Source: Myxococcota bacterium (lineage in GTDB: Bacteria > Myxococcota_A > UBA9160 > UBA6930). Taken from it: a stretch of 64,000 bases of DNA. The notes beneath the pieces are model-generated. The model was not told where the DNA came from. It ran no database searches and saw only the letters and a list, made by a program, of their open reading frames with translations. Where the stretch lies: contig JANQFK010000003.1 in the NCBI GenBank assembly GCA_028277885.1, positions 124,001-188,000 of the forward strand. The letters are read 5' to 3'. This document shows, piece after piece, positions 9,833-18,328 of this stretch (within the stretch, counting starts at the first letter, position 1; each line of letters begins with the position of its first letter). Made by a program: the position numbers and the translations under genes.

Positions 9833-11504
9833 GTTCCTTGTCGGTCTCTTCGCCTTCTTAGCAGCTTCCCTGCTGCTTGAGCGCATACTCACACTAGCCT
9901 TCTTCCCTGCAATCGGGCGCCTTGCAGCGTCGTCGGAATCACTTGCGGAAGCTTTGTTCGAGACGGCCGCGGGTCTGGATGCCCGTCCACTCCTTAAGTC
10001 GGTGGCCTTCGCGTTCCTTGCCATTGGTCCCTTCGTTCTGGCGCTGGATTCAGTAGGAGGGCAAGCACGCCTCAGTCTCATAGGCATCTTCGCTGGCTTC
10101 TTGGCGGCATTCCTGCTGCTGCGCATTCCGATGGAGTTGGATGGGCTGTCGGCCGCACGAAATCTTACGGAAGCGCTCTCGCAGATCCTCCTATACGGAA
10201 TCCTGTTTTCGCTGGTGCTGTCTCTCCTATGGCTCGATCGAAGCGCTTGGCTGTCACGCGTGCTCCTTGTGACTTGCGCGGCTCTAGGGTGTGCCGGACT
10301 AATCGGGCAAATCGTCAAACTCAAGTGGGGTGCGCGCGCAACTGCGTTTCGGGATGCCTTCGTCCGTGACGAGCGCGATGGAAGGGCGAGTTCTAGATTC
10401 GGGCGGATCATCAATTCTCTGCTTCGCCGTGCTTTGTTGGACCTCCGACTCGGGCACGTAGTCCGATCATGGCTGCTGCTATCCTCGTCAGGGCTTCTGC
10501 GAGTCGCAGGTCTTCAAACGAGACTCCTGCCTTCGACGGAGGCGACTGAGGCCGGAATCTTCGCGGACAAGATCCGATGCAGGCTCCTCTATCGCATCGG
10601 TCGAGCCAAGGAAGCGCAGAAAGTCGCGACGCGAGCGAATCGTCGAGTCAAGGAGCTGACTGGGAGGCGTTCGGCGGTTCTCTCGTCGGCCGAAGCAATT
10701 GCACTGTACAGCCAAGGGGAGCTCGAAGCCGCTAGAGAGCTGCTCGTGAAGTCGCATGATCAAGACCGCAAGAACCCCTACGTACTCCTCAACCTCAGCA
10801 ATTTTTGCTGGCAACTGAACGAAGCCGAAGAAGCGGTTCGGTTCAACGAGGAGGCATACGGTCTAGACTCCGAGTGTCCTCTCGCCCTGAGGAACCACGC
10901 ATTCTATCTGCTGTCGCGAGCGCTTTCCGAAACGCAAGAGGGGGAGAGAGTCGAGCCAGAGGTTCTGGATGAGATCGATCGCTTCACGAGCCGATCGGAA
11001 GTCTCGTCCCTCGACCGAATGAAGTACATCCCTGGATCGGTGCACTACGTGAGCGGTCTCCGTGCCGCTTTGACCTATGTGTGTGAGGGTTCGGAAGAGG
11101 CTCGAGACTTAGCTGTGCGACGATTCGTTCGAGGAATTAGGCTTGAGGACAACGCGCTCTGTCGTATCGGTCTGGCCTGTCTGCTGCTAGACGGCTCAGC
11201 AACGATGACCTCGGCCCGATATCAGTTGACGAAGGCCTGGTTCTCGACTCGAGGTCGCGGCGGAAGGGTTCACGACATCGCAGGAAGGTTGCTCGAATGG
11301 ACGACGTATGCTCGGCGCGAGGGGTTCGGGCTGAGTTCCCGGAGCATCCTCTGGAGTGTCGATCCGCCTACGCAGATCCCCGAGCAGGCCCGAGATGAGG
11401 CACCGTTTCGCTCACCTCGCCCGCGGCCAGTTCCCTGGTTCAGCTACCTGCGAGATGCGGCGTCCGACGTCCTACGCTTTTTCGGAGTACGTTACCGGCA
11501 CTAG
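9825..11504 (+). CDS. membrane protein with TPR-like soluble domain
   Basis: A 559-residue protein overlapping the upstream gene by 8 bp. Residues 1 to about 180 contain roughly five hydrophobic helices (FLVGLFAFLAASLLL; SVAFAFLAIGPFVLAL; LIGIFAGFLAAFLLL; ILLYGILFSLVLSLLW; VLLVTCAALGCAGLIG). A cytoplasmic region follows with TPR-like helical repeats at about 245-370 (ALYSQGELEAARELL; PYVLLNLSNFCWQLNEAEEA). No catalytic motif was found. Function unknown. TPR modules usually bind partner proteins, and the tandem membrane partner suggests a two-component membrane complex. Low-GC codon use matches the rest of the island. Confidence 0.75.
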   Translation: MLEFLVGLFAFLAASLLLERILTLAFFPAIGRLAASSESLAEALFETAAGLDARPLLKSVAFAFLAIGPFVLALDSVGGQARLSLIGIFAGFLAAFLLLRIPMELDGLSAARNLTEALSQILLYGILFSLVLSLLWLDRSAWLSRVLLVTCAALGCAGLIGQIVKLKWGARATAFRDAFVRDERDGRASSRFGRIINSLLRRALLDLRLGHVVRSWLLLSSSGLLRVAGLQTRLLPSTEATEAGIFADKIRCRLLYRIGRAKEAQKVATRANRRVKELTGRRSAVLSSAEAIALYSQGELEAARELLVKSHDQDRKNPYVLLNLSNFCWQLNEAEEAVRFNEEAYGLDSECPLALRNHAFYLLSRALSETQEGERVEPEVLDEIDRFTSRSEVSSLDRMKYIPGSVHYVSGLRAALTYVCEGSEEARDLAVRRFVRGIRLEDNALCRIGLACLLLDGSATMTSARYQLTKAWFSTRGRGGRVHDIAGRLLEWTTYARREGFGLSSRSILWSVDPPTQIPEQARDEAPFRSPRPRPVPWFSYLRDAASDVLRFFGVRYRH

Positions 11505-12051
11505 CGACCCTCGAGACGGCTCTTCACCGTTCCGGACGGGCCCTCGGGCCTGATGGCGGCATTGGCACAGCGCCGGCTGCGGATCGGCGCCTCACCTACC
11601 AGCGGGCCCGTTGCCCGCGACGTGAAACCGCGCACCTTGGAGACGCGTCGGGCAGCGGGGGTCGATAGGGACGCCATCGCCCCTGCGGTGCGGGATCCGG
11701 CTGAGGCCGGCCTAGTCTACCCTCGGCGGCGAGGTGCTGGGCCGTCACGTCTTCGAAGACACGGGCGACGACCAACTCACCCTCCCCCAAGAGGTGGATC
11801 GACGCCCGGTTGCGTACCCGAACGAGGACCGAAGCTTGCGCAACGTGATGCGGCTCGTCGAGGCGCCTCGGGGCCTCGGCATCACAGACCGCTCGGAGGA
11901 CTACTGCCTCCCCCGGCGCAGCAGCTGGCTCCCGCGGCGAGCTGCCGCGCGCTGCTCACCGGGGTGCTGGCGGGAGGGCGGAATAGGATGCGGAAGGTTT
12001 GGTAGCAGGGTCGGCTGTCTCACTACGCGAAGTCGATGCCCATCATTCGGC
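11505..12051. other. intergenic stretch, no gene called
   Basis: About 550 bp between the TPR protein and the retron. GC rises again around 11550-11960. A minus-strand open stretch (about 11700-11910, containing GELVVARVFEDVT) looks mildly protein-like but has no convincing start or recognisable family; it could be a gene remnant. Nothing else is supportable. Confidence 0.4.
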
Positions 12052-12067
12052 TGTGAACTACTTCACA
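12052..12067. promoter_or_regulatory. CRP/FNR-like palindrome upstream of retron RNA
   Basis: TGTGAACTACTTCACA: exact TGTGA-N6-TCACA, extended by a flanking C/G pair (12051-12068). Its centre lies about 48 bp upstream of the predicted 5' end of the retron RNA, where an activator or repressor of the retron promoter would bind. It belongs to the same family as the sites at 9196, 30164, 34832 and 36678. Confidence 0.55.
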
Positions 12068-12072
12068 GGAGG

Positions 12073-12101
12073 TTGCCATCCAGACTACTCCGATGTAGCG
12101 A
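12073..12101 (+). promoter_or_regulatory. weak sigma70-like promoter for retron RNA
   Basis: TTGCCA (12073-12078), a 17-base spacer and TAGCGA (12096-12101) would place the start of transcription at about 12108, exactly where the a1 arm begins. The -10 match is poor, so this is tentative; the weak box would fit dependence on the adjacent palindrome's regulator. Confidence 0.3.
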
Positions 12102-12107
12102 TTCATC

Positions 12108-12253
12108 TGGAGGCCCTGGAACGAAGGTTCTAATTCCGCGGGCGCTACGCCCAGCTGCAGAGAAAAAACGCTACACCATGAGGGCTTCTCATCATGGTAG
12201 GTGTCGATAGCTTGGAGCTATGGGCAGAGTTCGAATCTTCTCCGGGGCCTCCA
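12108..12253 (+). ncRNA. predicted retron msr-msd RNA
   Basis: A 146-nt element immediately upstream of the retron RT. Its ends form a 13-bp pairing with one G-U: TGGAGGCCCTGGA (12108-12120) with TCCGGGGCCTCCA (12241-12253), the expected a1/a2 arrangement. Between them are hairpins GGGCG-CTA-CGCCC (12140-12152), ACCATGA...TCATGGT (12175-12198) and ATAGCT-TGG-AGCTAT (12207-12221), and an A6 run near 12163. A G at about 12123, just inside a1, is the natural candidate for the branching guanosine. No database family was consulted; the call rests on position, pairing and the RT's retron signatures. A preceding hairpin TCCAGA...TCTGGA (about 12079-12111) overlaps a1 and may be an alternative fold. 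Confidence 0.65.
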
Positions 12254-12257
12254 CAAG

Positions 12258-13886
12258 TTGCCTAGAGAGCTCGATCAGCATCTAGCAATCGCGGAGATAG
12301 GGCAGCTGAGGACGCGCGCTAGCGTGCCTGCCTACTTCGGCGTCAGTCAGAAGATGCTTGACTTCCACCTCTATGTAAGCCCGACTCCCTACCGGAGAAT
12401 CCAGATTCCGAAGCGTGGCGGTGGCACACGCGTGATTCACTCGCCGCCGAGGCTGCTATCGACTCTTCAGACCAAGCTCGCGAGGCGTCTCAGAGACGCC
12501 TATCCGCGAAAGCGGGGATCCTTCGGCTTCTGCTTGGGTGGCGGGGTCGTCGCGAATGCCGAGCGACACCTTCGGCCAGGCATCCTGCTCAATGTTGACC
12601 TCGCGGACTTCTTCGGGACGATCACGTTCCCGCGAGTCTACGGCGTGTTTCGGCGCGAGCCATTCGAGCTTCCCCACGCTCCTGCGGCGATTCTCGCCCA
12701 CCTTTGCTGTTGGAACGGCGCGCTTCCCCAGGGAGCCCCCACATCTCCCATCATCTCCAACTGGGTCTGTAGGCGGCTGGACACTCGACTCGGCCGGCTG
12801 GCGCGAGCATACCGCTGCCGATACACGCGGTACGCGGACGATATCACTTTCTCGTCGCGTGATTCTGTCTTGCCTTCAGGGATCGTCCGTGCACGTAGCC
12901 GTGGCGACGTTGAGCTTGGCGCTGAGCTTCAAACCGCCATCGAGAACGAGAACTTCGCCGTCAACTCGAAAAAGGTGTGGGTCCGAACGAACCGAGAGCG
13001 CCAGTCCGTCACCGGGATCGTGGTTAACAGGAAGCTCAATGTGCCGCGTTCCTACCGACGAGCGCTGAGAGGGCTTCTTCACGACTGGAGGACGAAAGGA
13101 CTTCCCGCGGCCGAGGCTCGCTTCAAGTCAAAGTACGACAGAAAGCATCGGGCTGGAGAGCAACCCTCTCTGCCAATCCATGCTCTGGGGAAGCTGGAGT
13201 TCCTCAAGCAAGTCAAGGGTCCGAAGGATCCTATCTGGATCGGTCTCGCGCTCGAACTTGAGCAGCTCTGCAGGCGCGACACGAGCCTGAAGCCACGCCA
13301 GATTGCGGTTGCAGGTGAGTCAGCGCTCAACCACATGCTCCTGAGTGAGGCCCTGTGGACTATCGTGGTGGAGAACCCGACCACCGGCTTGCCCGAATGG
13401 ACTGGGACCGGCTTCAGCGTCGACGGGTATGGTCTGGTGTCGAACCTTCACGTTGTCGATTTGAGCAAGGCGCCAAAAGGCTCGGTGCTGAAGGGTCGTG
13501 CCGGTGCACAGGGATCTTGGCAGGCGCTGGTCGTATCGCGCTCCTCAGGGCACCACGACCTTGCGGTGCTGGAGACCCAGATCCCCTCGTTGGCTTGCTT
13601 AGTACCGAGCGACCAAGGTCCCGCGGTAGGCAAGAAGATCGTCTTGGCGGGATTCCCCAACTGGCACATCGGCGATGCACCGCGTTTCGAAGGGGGCGAG
13701 ATCACAAGAATGAAGACCGTATCGCTCGTTGAATGGTGTCAGCTCAATGCGACGGTCGAACAAGGAAATAGCGGAGGGCCTGTGCTCGACGCGCAGGGTT
13801 CCGTCGTCGCAATAGCAGCGAAGGGTGACGGGGGCCTTCCGTTCCCCAACGCAGCGATCTCGGCGAAACACCTCAACGATATCTGA
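12258..13886 (+). CDS. retron reverse transcriptase fused to trypsin-like protease
   Basis: A 542-residue fusion. RT part (about 1-310): motif A NVDLADFF (Asp114), GAPTSPIISN, and the catalytic YADD (Asp194, Asp195). It also has both retron-specific signatures: NAERH (residues 100-104, the NAxxH of region X) and VTG (251-253, region Y). C-terminal part (about 360-542): a trypsin/DegP-fold protease with a complete triad, His398 (SNLHVV), Asp434 (HHDLAVL) and Ser505 (QGNSGGP). The TTG at 12258 is chosen because it lies 4 bases after the predicted a2 arm; a GTG at 12201 would put 19 codons inside the RNA. Likely a toxin/defence effector guarded by the RT-msDNA complex; RT-protease fusions are known among retrons, but I do not assert a type number. 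Confidence 0.9.
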   Translation: MPRELDQHLAIAEIGQLRTRASVPAYFGVSQKMLDFHLYVSPTPYRRIQIPKRGGGTRVIHSPPRLLSTLQTKLARRLRDAYPRKRGSFGFCLGGGVVANAERHLRPGILLNVDLADFFGTITFPRVYGVFRREPFELPHAPAAILAHLCCWNGALPQGAPTSPIISNWVCRRLDTRLGRLARAYRCRYTRYADDITFSSRDSVLPSGIVRARSRGDVELGAELQTAIENENFAVNSKKVWVRTNRERQSVTGIVVNRKLNVPRSYRRALRGLLHDWRTKGLPAAEARFKSKYDRKHRAGEQPSLPIHALGKLEFLKQVKGPKDPIWIGLALELEQLCRRDTSLKPRQIAVAGESALNHMLLSEALWTIVVENPTTGLPEWTGTGFSVDGYGLVSNLHVVDLSKAPKGSVLKGRAGAQGSWQALVVSRSSGHHDLAVLETQIPSLACLVPSDQGPAVGKKIVLAGFPNWHIGDAPRFEGGEITRMKTVSLVEWCQLNATVEQGNSGGPVLDAQGSVVAIAAKGDGGLPFPNAAISAKHLNDI

Positions 13887-13904
13887 CGCAAGGCTCACCC
13901 AGGC

Positions 13905-14309
13905 TCACGACCGCCCGGCCAGCCCCTTCAGCACGAGCTGGTCGTAGGCCACGATGCCCTGGATCTCGCCGCCCTGGATCACGGGCGCGGTGGAGATCCC
14001 GAAGCGGTGGAACAGCCGCGCGCAGTAGCGGATGTCCATCTTCGGATCCACGGACAGCACCGGCTTCGACATGATCTCGTAGACGTTGGTCCGCTCCGGC
14101 GAACGGTCGTGGGCGAGCACCTGCTTGGCGATGTCGGCCACCATCACGATGCCGAACTCGTCGTCCTCGTTGCGCTTGGCGACGATCAGGAAGTGGGCGT
14201 TCCGCTCCTGAAGGATCGCGAGGGCCTCGGCGACCGTCGCGACCCCTTCGACCACCACGTAGTCCCGCTCCATCACGTCCGCCACGCGTACGACGCTTCG
14301 CTCCGTCAC
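13905..14309 (-). CDS. CBS-domain pair protein
   Basis: A 134-residue protein made of two CBS motifs, VADVMERDYVVVEGVATV and VYEIMSKPVLSVDP, with no fused enzyme. CBS pairs bind adenosine nucleotides or related ligands and gate transporters or enzymes. It is the last gene of a four-gene operon: its ATG overlaps the stop of the PII-like gene by 4 bp. The context suggests it senses cell energy state for the two DUF1538 membrane proteins. Confidence 0.88.
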   Translation of the reverse strand: MTERSVVRVADVMERDYVVVEGVATVAEALAILQERNAHFLIVAKRNEDDEFGIVMVADIAKQVLAHDRSPERTNVYEIMSKPVLSVDPKMDIRYCARLFHRFGISTAPVIQGGEIQGIVAYDQLVLKGLAGRS

Positions 14310-14659
14310 AGCACTTCCTCCTCGAGGCTCGGCTTGATGCTCTCGACCTGATGCGCCACCCCCACGGCATCCTCCACGTCCACCTGGAACGCGATGCCGG
14401 TGCCGGAGGTGGCGTCGAACTCCCCGACCTCGCCCACCCTCTCCAGGATGTGCCGGGCCCGGTGCTCCTCCACGAGCAGCAGGAGCATGTCCCGCTGGGT
14501 CTCGAGGCTGAGGCCGAGGAAGGTCTTCTTCTTCTGGAGGCCCTCGCCCCGTGCGTTGGTGACCACGGTGCAGCCGGTGGCGCCGGCCTCCCGGGCGGCC
14601 TCGGTCACCGCCTCGGTCATGTGGTCGTCCACGAAGGCGACCAGCAGCTTGAACCTCAT
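14306..14659 (-). CDS. PII-like (GlnB-fold) regulatory protein
   Basis: A 117-residue ferredoxin-fold protein related to the PII superfamily. The N-terminal strand is [12 protein letters not shown] and a T-loop-like segment is GEGLQKKKTFLGL, but the uridylylated Tyr region of classical GlnB is absent. Such PII-like proteins bind nucleotides or other small ligands and regulate a neighbouring membrane transporter. The start at 14659 follows a GGAGGA box; an upstream in-frame ATG lies within the preceding gene. It overlaps DUF1538 and CBS neighbours by 4 bp each. Confidence 0.8.
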   Translation of the reverse strand: MRFKLLVAFVDDHMTEAVTEAAREAGATGCTVVTNARGEGLQKKKTFLGLSLETQRDMLLLLVEEHRARHILERVGEVGEFDATSGTGIAFQVDVEDAVGVAHQVESIKPSLEEEVL

Positions 14660-15468
14660 GCTCGATCCTCCTCGGATGTTGCCGGATCCGCCGCCGCGGC
14701 GGCGCTCTGGGAGCGCGCGGCGCGCCACTCGGAGATCTGGGCGTAGGCCATCACGGTGATCATCGGGAACAGGCTGGCGAAGGCGATGAGGCCGAAGCCG
14801 TCGATGAGCGGGCTCCGGCCGGGGATCGCCTCGGCCAGGCCGAGGCCCAGGCCGGCCACCAGGGGCACGGTCACGGTGGACGTGGTGACGCCGCCGGAGT
14901 CGTAGGCGAGGGGCACGATGAGCTTCGGTGCGAAGAAGGTCTGGACGACCACGACCACGTAGCCGGCCATGATGAAGTAGTGGATCGGGGCGCCGATCAC
15001 GATCCGGAACGCACCCAGGCTGATGCCGATGGCGACCCCGAGCGCCACCGCGATGCGGAGGCCCCAGGCGTCGATCGCGCCCGCCGAGAGCTCGCGCGCC
15101 TTGAGGGCCACGGCGATCAGCGACGGCTCCGCCAGGGTGGTGCTGAAGCCGACCGCGAAGGCGAACACGTACACCCAGGCGTAGGCCGCGGGGTCGATCC
15201 CGTCCCCGGCCTGGGCGCCGAGCATCTCCGGAGCCGTCAGCTGGGCCGCCATGGTCCGGCCCATGGGGAAGATGGCCTGCTCGAGCCCGATCAGGAACAG
15301 CATCAGCCCGGCCAGCACCAGGGCGAAGCCGGCGAGCAGGCGCCGCGGGCTGGGGAGCGGCCTCCTCAGCACGAAGAGCTGGAACGTGGTGAGGACCAGC
15401 GCGATGGGCAGGACGTCGCGAAGGGTCGCGGCCACCACCTCGAGGACGCCCAGCAGGAAGGACGTCAC
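14656..15468 (-). CDS. DUF1538 membrane protein, second of pair
   Basis: A 270-residue polytopic inner-membrane protein of the DUF1538 family, with six or seven hydrophobic segments. The family hallmarks are [11 protein letters not shown] in the middle and [17 protein letters not shown] followed by [12 protein letters not shown] near the C-terminus. The GTG at 15468 overlaps the TGA of the first DUF1538 gene. DUF1538 proteins are presumed transporters with unknown substrate. The 25-residue hydrophilic tail, rich in Ala and Ser, is not shared by its paralogue. Confidence 0.88.
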   Translation of the reverse strand: MTSFLLGVLEVVAATLRDVLPIALVLTTFQLFVLRRPLPSPRRLLAGFALVLAGLMLFLIGLEQAIFPMGRTMAAQLTAPEMLGAQAGDGIDPAAYAWVYVFAFAVGFSTTLAEPSLIAVALKARELSAGAIDAWGLRIAVALGVAIGISLGAFRIVIGAPIHYFIMAGYVVVVVQTFFAPKLIVPLAYDSGGVTTSTVTVPLVAGLGLGLAEAIPGRSPLIDGFGLIAFASLFPMITVMAYAQISEWRAARSQSAAAAADPATSEEDRA

Positions 15469-16196
15469 GTGAGGATCCCGTAGAGCATCACGAAGAGCAT
15501 CGGAGTGAGGGACGCGAAGGCGATCAGGCCGAAGCCGTCGGACACGGGGTTCCGGCCCTCGATCGAGGAGGCGAGCCCGACGCCGAGGGCGGTCACCAGG
15601 GGGACGGTGATGGTGGACGTCGTGATCCCGCCCGAGTCGTACGCGATCCCGATGATCTCGTCGGGCGCGAAGGCGGTGACGATCACGACGAGCACGTAGC
15701 CGCCGGCGATCATCAGGTGGATGGGCCACCCGGTCAGGATGCGCCACACGCCCACCACGATGGCGACGCCCACCGCGAGGGCCACCGTGAGCCGGAGCCC
15801 GAGGGCGTAGCGGTCCCGGGCCGCCTCGGTGTCCGCGATGGAGCCGGCCTGGGCGGCCACCTCGCCGGCCTCGGCGGCGATCAGGATGAGGGCGGGCTCC
15901 GCGGCGGTGGTGGCGAACCCCAGCGAGAAGGCGAAGGCGAGCAGCCAGCCGAGGGAGCCCCGGCGCGCGAAGGCGTGGGCCATGCTCTCGCCGAGGGGGA
16001 ACGGGCCGAGGTCGAGGCCCCGCACGAAGAGGGCGAGCCCGAGCACGACCAGGACCAGGCCCACGAGGATGGAGCCGGGCTCCGGCAGGGGCTGGCGCAG
16101 GACCAGCAGCTGGAAGAACGCGATGACGACGACGACCGAGGCGAGGTCCCGGATGCTCCCCGACAACAGCCGCAGCACCGATCGCAGCCACGCCAT
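15465..16196 (-). CDS. DUF1538 membrane protein, first of pair
   Basis: A 243-residue paralogue of the next gene with the same two signatures: [19 protein letters not shown] and [17 protein letters not shown], then [13 protein letters not shown]. It is the promoter-proximal gene of the DUF1538-DUF1538-PII-CBS operon; all three internal junctions are 4-bp overlaps, implying equimolar translation. The two paralogues probably form a hetero-oligomeric transporter controlled by the PII-like and CBS proteins. The paired SGG(V/I)TTSTVTVP motifs look like re-entrant substrate-binding loops. Confidence 0.88.
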   Translation of the reverse strand: MAWLRSVLRLLSGSIRDLASVVVVIAFFQLLVLRQPLPEPGSILVGLVLVVLGLALFVRGLDLGPFPLGESMAHAFARRGSLGWLLAFAFSLGFATTAAEPALILIAAEAGEVAAQAGSIADTEAARDRYALGLRLTVALAVGVAIVVGVWRILTGWPIHLMIAGGYVLVVIVTAFAPDEIIGIAYDSGGITTSTITVPLVTALGVGLASSIEGRNPVSDGFGLIAFASLTPMLFVMLYGILT

Positions 16197-16261
16197 GGCG
16201 GCCTACATAGCCACTGCGGTCTTCACGGGTCAAACGAGCCGCGCCGTCCGGGCAGCCCGCT

Positions 16262-18223
16262 GTGGCACAATGGGGCTGGAGGTCCCCCGTCATCCGGCCC
16301 GCCCGCCGCCGCACCGCACCGCTGCTCGCCCTCGCCCTCGGCCTCCTGGGACCCGACGCCTGCCCCGAGGCCCTGCCCAGCGCGGTGGTGCAGCCCGACC
16401 GCAGCCGCCACGTCCTCGACCGGCCCTTCCCCTCGGACGAGCTCCTCACCGCCGCGGGCACCGTGCGCCTCGAGGGCTTCCCGCGCTCCGAGCGGGTCGG
16501 ACAGGTGCTGATGGACGGCTGGCTCGCCCAGGTGGAGGCGACGGTGCGCGGCTTCTCTTCCATGACGCCCGTCTACCTGCTCTTCTCGGGCGAGCTCGAC
16601 GCCGCGCCCTCCTACCCCGGGCTCCCGGGCGACGACGTGCGGCTCTTCTCCCTCGACTCGGACCACCGCGTGCCGCTGCGCACCCGCAGCGTGGCGGACC
16701 CCCTGGGCGATCCCTACCTGCGGCCCTTCACCCTGGTGGTGATGCCCGACGAGCGCTTCCCGCTCCGCTCCGGCGAGCGCTACGCCGCCGTGGTGAGCCG
16801 GCGCCTCGCGCGGCGCGCCCACGCCTGGCAGCCGCCCGCCGGCCTGCCCGCCGGCGATCGCGACGACGCCGCGGTCGCCACGGTCTTCACCGTGCAGGAT
16901 CTGGCCGCCGAGCTCGCGGCGCTGCGCGAGGCCACCGACGCCTTCCTCGACGCGGACGCCAGCCTGCTGGTGCCCGAGGGCGGCCTGCGCGAGGTGGCGC
17001 GCCTGCGCTACGAGCCCGGCCAGACGCCGAGCGGGCGGCCCGCGACCGCGGAGGTCGTGGAGTACGCCGACGGCGGCAGCGAGACCACCTTCCTCCGGGC
17101 GGGCGCCCCGGTCTTCGAGGTGGATCTCACCGGCGGTCCGTTCCGCGTCTGGGAGGGCACCCTCCGGACCGCCGCCTTCCAGGATCCCGAGGGCCGCCCC
17201 TACCAGAGCCTCGGCATCGGCATCCTCGGCGACGCGAACCGCAGCGACGGCTGGATCGCCTTCGACGCCGAGGGCGCGCTCCTCGCCACGCCCCGGCCCG
17301 AGCCCCTGCGCGTGGTCGTGCAGGTGCCGCGCGAGGCGCCCGCCGAGGCGGTGCTGCTCTGGGGTCACGGCTCGGGCGGCGACGCCTACGAGGCCATCCA
17401 GCGCACGGACCCCGCCAACGACATCCAGGAGGTCCGCCGGCGCCTGGCCGCACGGGGCAGCGTGGTGGTGAGCGCCGACCAGCCGCTCTTCGGACGGCGC
17501 TTCCCGCTGATCGACCAGGGCTACGACCCGAGCCTCGCCGTGGTGAACGTGGGCAACCTGCCCGCCTTCCGCGACAACGTCCGCCAGGGCGCCGTGGACC
17601 AGCGCGTGCTGGTGCGCTTCGTCGACGAGGTCCTGCCCGGCCTGCTGGAGGCGCGCGGGGTGTCGCTGCCCGCCGACGGCTTCCGCGGCTGGTTCGGGCA
17701 CTCCATCGGCGCCCAGATCAGCGGCGTCGCCGCACCGCTCCACGCGCCGGGCAGCCTCGACGGCATCCTGATGAACGGAACCGGCGGGTTCGAGACGCAC
17801 TCGGTGCTGGCCGCCAACCTGTTCAGCTTCGAGGGCTCGGTGGTGGGACTCATCTTCGACCTGGCGGGGATCGAGCCGCCCGAGGACCCGACGCCCCCCG
17901 CGATCTTCGGCGCCGCCTTCGGCATCCCCGAGGCGGCCTGGGCGGGCATCGACCGCCACCACCCCCTCGGCGTGCCCTTCCAGCTCGTGATCGACGGCGC
18001 GGACCCGCTCGCCGTGGCGGCCGAGCACGAGCTGCCCGTGACGGTGCACCTCGGCGAGGGCGACAGCTTCGTTCCGCCCGACGGCGGCGCCTGGCTCGCC
18101 GAGGCCCCCGCCGACGGCCGCCTCGTGCCCTGCACGCCGAGCACGAGCTACGACGGACACTTCTGCATCTTCCGCGAGGAGTCGGGCTTCGAGACCTTCG
18201 AGGCCTTCGTGTCCGGCCCCTAG
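16262..18223 (+). CDS. secreted alpha/beta hydrolase (virulence-factor-lipase-like)
   Basis: A 653-residue exported protein. A short basic stretch and hydrophobic core (RRRTAPLLALALGLLG) look like a signal peptide. A long beta-rich N-terminal domain precedes an alpha/beta hydrolase domain with LLWGHGSGGD near residue 365 and a nucleophile elbow GHSIGAQ near 482; the late DGHFC supplies a possible catalytic His. The domain order resembles large secreted bacterial lipases/esterases. Start assigned to GTG; it lies 65 bp from the divergent DUF1538 operon. Substrate unknown. Confidence 0.7.
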   Translation: MAQWGWRSPVIRPARRRTAPLLALALGLLGPDACPEALPSAVVQPDRSRHVLDRPFPSDELLTAAGTVRLEGFPRSERVGQVLMDGWLAQVEATVRGFSSMTPVYLLFSGELDAAPSYPGLPGDDVRLFSLDSDHRVPLRTRSVADPLGDPYLRPFTLVVMPDERFPLRSGERYAAVVSRRLARRAHAWQPPAGLPAGDRDDAAVATVFTVQDLAAELAALREATDAFLDADASLLVPEGGLREVARLRYEPGQTPSGRPATAEVVEYADGGSETTFLRAGAPVFEVDLTGGPFRVWEGTLRTAAFQDPEGRPYQSLGIGILGDANRSDGWIAFDAEGALLATPRPEPLRVVVQVPREAPAEAVLLWGHGSGGDAYEAIQRTDPANDIQEVRRRLAARGSVVVSADQPLFGRRFPLIDQGYDPSLAVVNVGNLPAFRDNVRQGAVDQRVLVRFVDEVLPGLLEARGVSLPADGFRGWFGHSIGAQISGVAAPLHAPGSLDGILMNGTGGFETHSVLAANLFSFEGSVVGLIFDLAGIEPPEDPTPPAIFGAAFGIPEAAWAGIDRHHPLGVPFQLVIDGADPLAVAAEHELPVTVHLGEGDSFVPPDGGAWLAEAPADGRLVPCTPSTSYDGHFCIFREESGFETFEAFVSGP

Positions 18224-18280
18224 GTGTCCGGGACACGCCGGCTCCCCGCGCCCGGTCCGCCCCGGATTCGATTCCGCTAC

Positions 18281-18328
18281 TTGACACCTTTGATGTCATT
18301 CTGCACGATCGCCACCCATGATGTCAAA
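18281..18328 (+). promoter_or_regulatory. probable MarR operator and promoter
   Basis: A dyad TGACA-N7-TGTCA (18282-18298) is followed by a third half-site TGTCAAA (18322-18328). TGATGTCA is directly repeated 28 bp apart (18291, 18319). TTGACA at 18281 with CACGAT at 18304 (17-base spacer) would start a transcript within about two bases of the ATG, a leaderless arrangement. The downstream operon encodes a MarR repressor, so autoregulation is likely. Confidence 0.5.

Noticed and set aside
11596-11910. Minus-strand open stretch resembling a protein fragment
   Set aside because: No start, no recognised family and no coupling to neighbours; at most a relic.
9141-13900. Direct repeats or att sites bounding the low-GC island
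   Set aside because: Comparison of the two boundaries by eye showed no shared sequence beyond a few bases, and there is no integrase.
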